Of a stretch of DNA of 7,813 bases, positions 5,005 through 7,813 are shown one piece after another. The translations under genes were made by a program, and so were the position numbers. The notes under the pieces were generated by a model. It was not told the DNA's origin. It saw only the letters and a list, made by a program, of their open reading frames with translations, and searched no databases. Position 1 is the stretch's first letter, and every line of letters starts with the position of its first letter. Where the stretch lies: positions 1-7,813 of the forward strand of contig JAKATV010000453.1 of the NCBI GenBank assembly GCA_021818565.1, given 5' to 3'. The stretch comes from Planctomycetota bacterium. GTDB lineage: Bacteria; Planctomycetota; Phycisphaerae; WQYP01.

Positions 5005-7245
5005 TCAGCGGCTGGAAAGTTGTACGGCAATTTCCTGAATCGGTTTATGATAATCCTTCTGTTCCGGGGTGTTGGCGCTGGGGCTTACCGTGACGGTAAA
5101 CAGGCCGGTTTGGCCGTCGGCGCTGGTGGAAACTGATCCACCGCGAATGGATGCTGAAATGCCATGCTTACTGTATCCGCTGATGACAACCGACTTTTCA
5201 CCCTTCGCGACAATGACAGTCAGGCTAACGCCGGATTTTCGTACAGCAGCCTTGGCGATTCTCTGGCGGCCCATTGGCACGAACTGGTTCAGATCACCGA
5301 AAAGAGCCATGCCGCCGGCTTGTTGCGGGGCGACAATATCATATTGCCATTGGTTGACATGCAGATTAATGGTCAAGGGGCGCTTAGCATCAAAATGCCT
5401 TACCGCGTGGGTGAAATAGTTGCAGACGATGTAACGGCCAGTGGCGGGCAAGCCCAGTTCCGTGGGACTGATGCGCACGGACGGATGGTCGCCCTTCTGC
5501 CGCCAGACAAACACATAGGTTGTTTTTATTCCCTGATTTGAACAGGTGTCGGCGACAAAAGGGCGATGCTTTCCCGCAGCTTCCGCCATAATTGTTTGAT
5601 CCGTTGGAAGCAATGGCGCATCCGGCTTTACGATTCGACCGTCGGAGCGAATCACTTTTCTGATATTGCTCCAGGACTCATGTCCCATTTGATCGCCCAC
5701 ACCAACCGGCCCGCCGGATAAAGTGGCTAAAAGAATATCGCCGGTATTGCGGCTCATGAGTGTATCTGTCCATGGCCACAGCCCCATCGCATGCGCGAGG
5801 CTGGATGTGTAGACAAAATGCCGCCAGCGCTGTTGAATAAAATAGTCACTGGCACAGCGAATCATTGAAAGATTCGGCGTCGCCGCACTTTGCAGGAAAA
5901 ACCGGGGCAGCGGCATGCAATATATCAGGCTCATATGATGTCGCGCCAGTACCGCGGCCATATTTCCCGTGAAGTCATCGCCAACATGGCGTGATATTTG
6001 CATGGCAGGTGAATATTGATAAATGTCATTGAGCCAATCCTGTTCGTAGCCGATGACCCCACTTCGAGCGAAATAATCTGCCGTGGATTTCCACCACGCC
6101 GGATCGATCGGCGCAACGCCTGAAATGGCGTACTTTTTATGGTACGGACTATGCGGATCAATCCATCGACCGTGGCAAACCAGCGGCACGCCGAGTTTCT
6201 TTTGAAATGCGCCCAGTCCCTGTGGAAACAATTGGTGTGAGGCTCGATATTGCCAGATGCCGCCGTAAATATTCCAGCGCCCTGGGGGAAATTTTCCAGC
6301 CTTGGCTTTGAGGAGTGTCCCATCGACAAAGCGATCACTTTTGCGGTACCACCAACTATCCAATTCCATATATGCCAGAGGGACCTTATGCCGCTCGAAT
6401 TGGCGCACCACCGCTTCCAATGTCCCGGCATATCCGAGCTTGGGCACATAATTGTAATAGTAACATGCGCCATTATCTGTCCAATAGCCAAAATTACGTA
6501 GAACCACATTACCCTCATTACCGATGCGCGGACGATTGTATAGTCTGTCCAGCGCATGCCCCCAGAAATTAAGCGTGCGCCGTATGCCGTGGCCCATCAT
6601 AAGAATCGTCCACCGCATGCGCGCGGCGGCGGAATCGGAAACATTCGGATTTAGCTCCGCACCGATACTGGTTTTCGCATTGCCGGCCAGCCGTGAAATA
6701 AGAAATGCCGAAGCTGGTGAAATAATCGCGGTATCGGCGTGGCGATTAAACAAAACCCAGGGCATGGAATCAGCCTGCGCGTGAAATTCCGGCCCGGCGA
6801 ACACCGCGTTCTTAAAACTCAGCACCCGCAGCTTTGATGGAATGGAAGTAAAATCAGGAAATACCGTGCGCGGCGAAGCACCGGTAATACCGGCAAGCAA
6901 CGTGCCGCTGTGCATGTAACATTTCAGGACGCCGGTGCGCGGGTGAGATGTTGGCCCCCAGGTGAATTTAATTTCCTTGAATGCCCCCAGATTGTCGCGT
7001 CCCGATGAACGCTGAATATGTCTCATTGCCGAGCCTACCGTACCGCGAAATGTCCACGCGGGCGATGCGGACGTAAAAAGATAATCCCCCTTGGCCGCAT
7101 TAATATGTATGGTCACACCGGCGATTGCCATCGATGCCGCTTGGGCCACACTTGGTTTACCGGGAAAAATGCCCACAGCAAGTATGGCTGAAAACATTAC
7201 CCCGAGGAAATTTCGGGAAGCCAATCGCCGGCACAAATTGCCCAT
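5005..7245 (-). CDS. Secreted GH36/raffinose-synthase-like glycoside hydrolase (clan GH-D, alpha-galactosidase type)
   Basis: A 746-residue exported protein. The ATG at 7245 is favoured because GGAG lies 9 nt upstream; an in-frame ATG at 7260 (5 residues longer) has only a poor purine stretch. The signal peptide covers residues 1-36 (basic RR, hydrophobic core, VAQA|AS). Residues ~40-230 look beta-rich, as in the N-terminal supersandwich of GH36. The barrel follows: FGYWTDNGA, then YMELDSWWYR (D296), GVIGYEQDWLND (candidate nucleophile D403), and IRCASDYF (candidate acid/base D467). The block SGGPVGVGDQMGHES (from S510) and DGRIVKPDAPLLPTD closely follow raffinose-synthase/Sip1-type sequences. 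The 64-residue spacing D403-D467 suits clan GH-D (60 recalled for Thermotoga GalA). The usual K-x-D before the nucleophile is replaced by E-Q-D, so this is probably a divergent or unclassified family. A beta-rich C-terminal domain follows. The substrate is unknown; alpha-galactosides are the natural first guess. Lacks a sorting tail. Confidence 0.75.
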   Translation of the reverse strand: MGNLCRRLASRNFLGVMFSAILAVGIFPGKPSVAQAASMAIAGVTIHINAAKGDYLFTSASPAWTFRGTVGSAMRHIQRSSGRDNLGAFKEIKFTWGPTSHPRTGVLKCYMHSGTLLAGITGASPRTVFPDFTSIPSKLRVLSFKNAVFAGPEFHAQADSMPWVLFNRHADTAIISPASAFLISRLAGNAKTSIGAELNPNVSDSAAARMRWTILMMGHGIRRTLNFWGHALDRLYNRPRIGNEGNVVLRNFGYWTDNGACYYYNYVPKLGYAGTLEAVVRQFERHKVPLAYMELDSWWYRKSDRFVDGTLLKAKAGKFPPGRWNIYGGIWQYRASHQLFPQGLGAFQKKLGVPLVCHGRWIDPHSPYHKKYAISGVAPIDPAWWKSTADYFARSGVIGYEQDWLNDIYQYSPAMQISRHVGDDFTGNMAAVLARHHMSLIYCMPLPRFFLQSAATPNLSMIRCASDYFIQQRWRHFVYTSSLAHAMGLWPWTDTLMSRNTGDILLATLSGGPVGVGDQMGHESWSNIRKVIRSDGRIVKPDAPLLPTDQTIMAEAAGKHRPFVADTCSNQGIKTTYVFVWRQKGDHPSVRISPTELGLPATGRYIVCNYFTHAVRHFDAKRPLTINLHVNQWQYDIVAPQQAGGMALFGDLNQFVPMGRQRIAKAAVRKSGVSLTVIVAKGEKSVVISGYSKHGISASIRGGSVSTSADGQTGLFTVTVSPSANTPEQKDYHKPIQEIAVQLSSR

Positions 7246-7271
7246 GACAGAATTCTCCATTTCTCATCTTC

Positions 7272-7297
7272 CGGATATTGCCGCCGCAATACTTCCG
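7272..7297 (-). other. Hairpin in the leader of the GH36-like gene
   Basis: On the plus strand CGGATATTGC (7272-7281) pairs with GCAATA plus TCCG (7286-7297), giving ten base pairs around a CGCC loop with a 2-nt CT bulge. In the minus-strand mRNA it lies about 27 bases upstream of the preferred start codon, immediately before the Shine-Dalgarno region, where it could influence ribosome access or mRNA stability. It is modest in length and may be incidental. Confidence 0.35.
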
Positions 7298-7331
7298 CAT
7301 CCGTCAATTTTTGCGACGATGTTAACCCGAA

Positions 7332-7360
7332 AGTGTATGGGCGTGGAAGATCTGTTGCAA
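7332..7360 (-). promoter_or_regulatory. Candidate sigma-70-like promoter for the GH36-like gene
   Basis: Read on the minus strand, TTGCAA (7360-7355) and TACACT (7337-7332) are separated by the ideal 17 bases. Each hexamer matches 4 of 6 consensus positions. Transcription would begin near 7325, giving a leader of about 80 nt that contains the hairpin at 7272-7297. Position and spacing are favourable but the hexamers are weak, so this is only a candidate. Confidence 0.28.
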
Positions 7361-7559
7361 GGATTTCCGCAGTCAGTTGGGAGAATGGGGTGTGCCCATA
7401 TTTTTTGGCACAGGGCCGCGAATCCCGAAGAACCCCTTGAGAGCATCTCGACTCGCCGGGTTCCTCAAAGGAGTTTATCCCGGGCGCGCCGGGGTGGATC
7501 GGCTTCCCACCCCTGTCCCCCGTCCGGGTGTGGCCCAGCTAATTGTGAAGGTGCCAATT

Positions 7560-7596
7560 ACAGTGATCAATGACCAATGCACAGTGATCAATAACC
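7560..7596. repeat. Two 16-bp direct repeats with 21-bp period, possible regulator site
   Basis: ACAGTGATCAATGACC (7560-7575) and ACAGTGATCAATAACC (7581-7596) match at 15 of 16 bases and start 21 bp apart, two turns of the DNA helix. Each includes the palindrome TGATCA. Direct half-sites 21 bp apart are the arrangement bound by AraC/XylR-family dimers, and a XylR-type regulator lies at the left end of this window. The repeats are about 200 bp upstream of the candidate promoter of the GH36-like gene, far for direct activation. They could instead serve a gene to the right or be a chance local duplication. Confidence 0.4.
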
Positions 7597-7813
7597 GGAC
7601 AATTGGATTGAGCAGCGGCCCAATAGAACAGGCGAATTTAGAGAGTTGCACCGTAGAACAAATAAGGCTGGGACAAAGATGGTGGCTCTCGGCAGCAGGA
7701 GTTGCGCAGCCCCGATGGGGTCATCGTGATAACCAGACAGAGTGCCAGATGCCGGGCTTGTAACCGGTCTTTTTCCCCCTCAGGATCGTGATTGGGCGTT
7801 ACCGGCGGGAGTG

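Larger units (their letters stand above)
7246..7813. other. Upstream region of the GH36-like gene, no convincing gene
   Basis: About 570 bases to the window edge. Open frames cross it on both strands, but none has a well-placed ribosome site or a recognisable domain. It contains the leader hairpin and promoter candidate given separately, a 7-bp stem-loop GGGGTGG/CCACCCC (7491-7497 with 7507-7513), the 21-bp-period direct repeats at 7560-7596, a short CCCC-GAT-GGGG hairpin (7710-7720), and a weak stem GCCGG/CCGGT followed by TCTTTTT (7751-7774) that looks slightly like a rightward terminator. The next gene to the right is not reached. Confidence 0.55.

Noticed and set aside
7091..7763. Two plus-strand frames (160 and 128 codons) covering the right end
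   Set aside because: The first overlaps the signal peptide of the GH36-like gene antisense. Both lack a convincing start and any recognisable domain. The tail of the second is odd in composition, but I cannot identify it.
7751..7774. Terminator-like GCCGG/CCGGT stem followed by TCTTTTT
   Set aside because: Only four Watson-Crick pairs plus a G-U around an 8-nt loop, with no rightward gene upstream to terminate.
1..7813. tRNA, rRNA, CRISPR array, insertion sequence or phage elements
   Set aside because: No cloverleaf with a T-loop GGTTCRA pattern, no rRNA-like segment, no regular repeat-spacer series, and no transposase or integrase motif seen on either strand.

Overview
The window looks like chromosomal DNA from a Planctomycetota bacterium, most likely class Phycisphaerae. 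This is inferred from three things seen together: a secreted protein with a C-terminal VPEP/PEP-CTERM sorting tail, a pseudopilin-like protein of the planctomycete 'H-X9-DG' prepilin family, and large secreted glycoside hydrolases beside a XylR-type sugar regulator. Starts are ATG, GTG or TTG, each placed by a GGAG-type Shine-Dalgarno sequence, so translation is leader-dependent. No lineage marker gene is present, so the placement rests on gene content.

Layout, left to right. Bases 1-239 (minus) hold the first ~80 residues of a XylR/LacI-like sugar-binding regulator that runs off the left edge. Bases 240-820 are a long divergent intergenic region with a perfect 14-bp palindrome, a partial sigma-54-like -24/-12 element and a strong hairpin. 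Bases 821-1603 encode the PEP-CTERM protein. A perfect 14-bp stem-loop follows (1610-1647), then the pseudopilin-like gene (1722-2591) and a GC-rich terminator-like hairpin (2665-2710). Bases 2802-5000 encode a secreted GH42-like (clan GH-A, beta-galactosidase-type) hydrolase starting at TTG. Only 4 bases after its stop codon lies the stop of the opposite-strand gene at 5005-7245, a secreted protein with clan GH-D features (GH36 / raffinose-synthase-like, alpha-galactosidase type). Bases 7246-7813 hold its leader, a weak sigma-70-like promoter, a pair of 16-bp direct repeats with 21-bp period, and no convincing gene.

Reading of the locus (inference): this is a carbohydrate-utilisation island. 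A XylR-type regulator would sense a sugar. Two exported enzymes, one related to beta-galactosidases and one to alpha-galactosidases, would act outside the cytoplasm. The PEP-CTERM protein and pseudopilin would be surface components, perhaps helping to display enzymes or bind substrate. None of the substrates can be read from the sequence. I found no CRISPR array, tRNA, rRNA, insertion sequence or phage gene.
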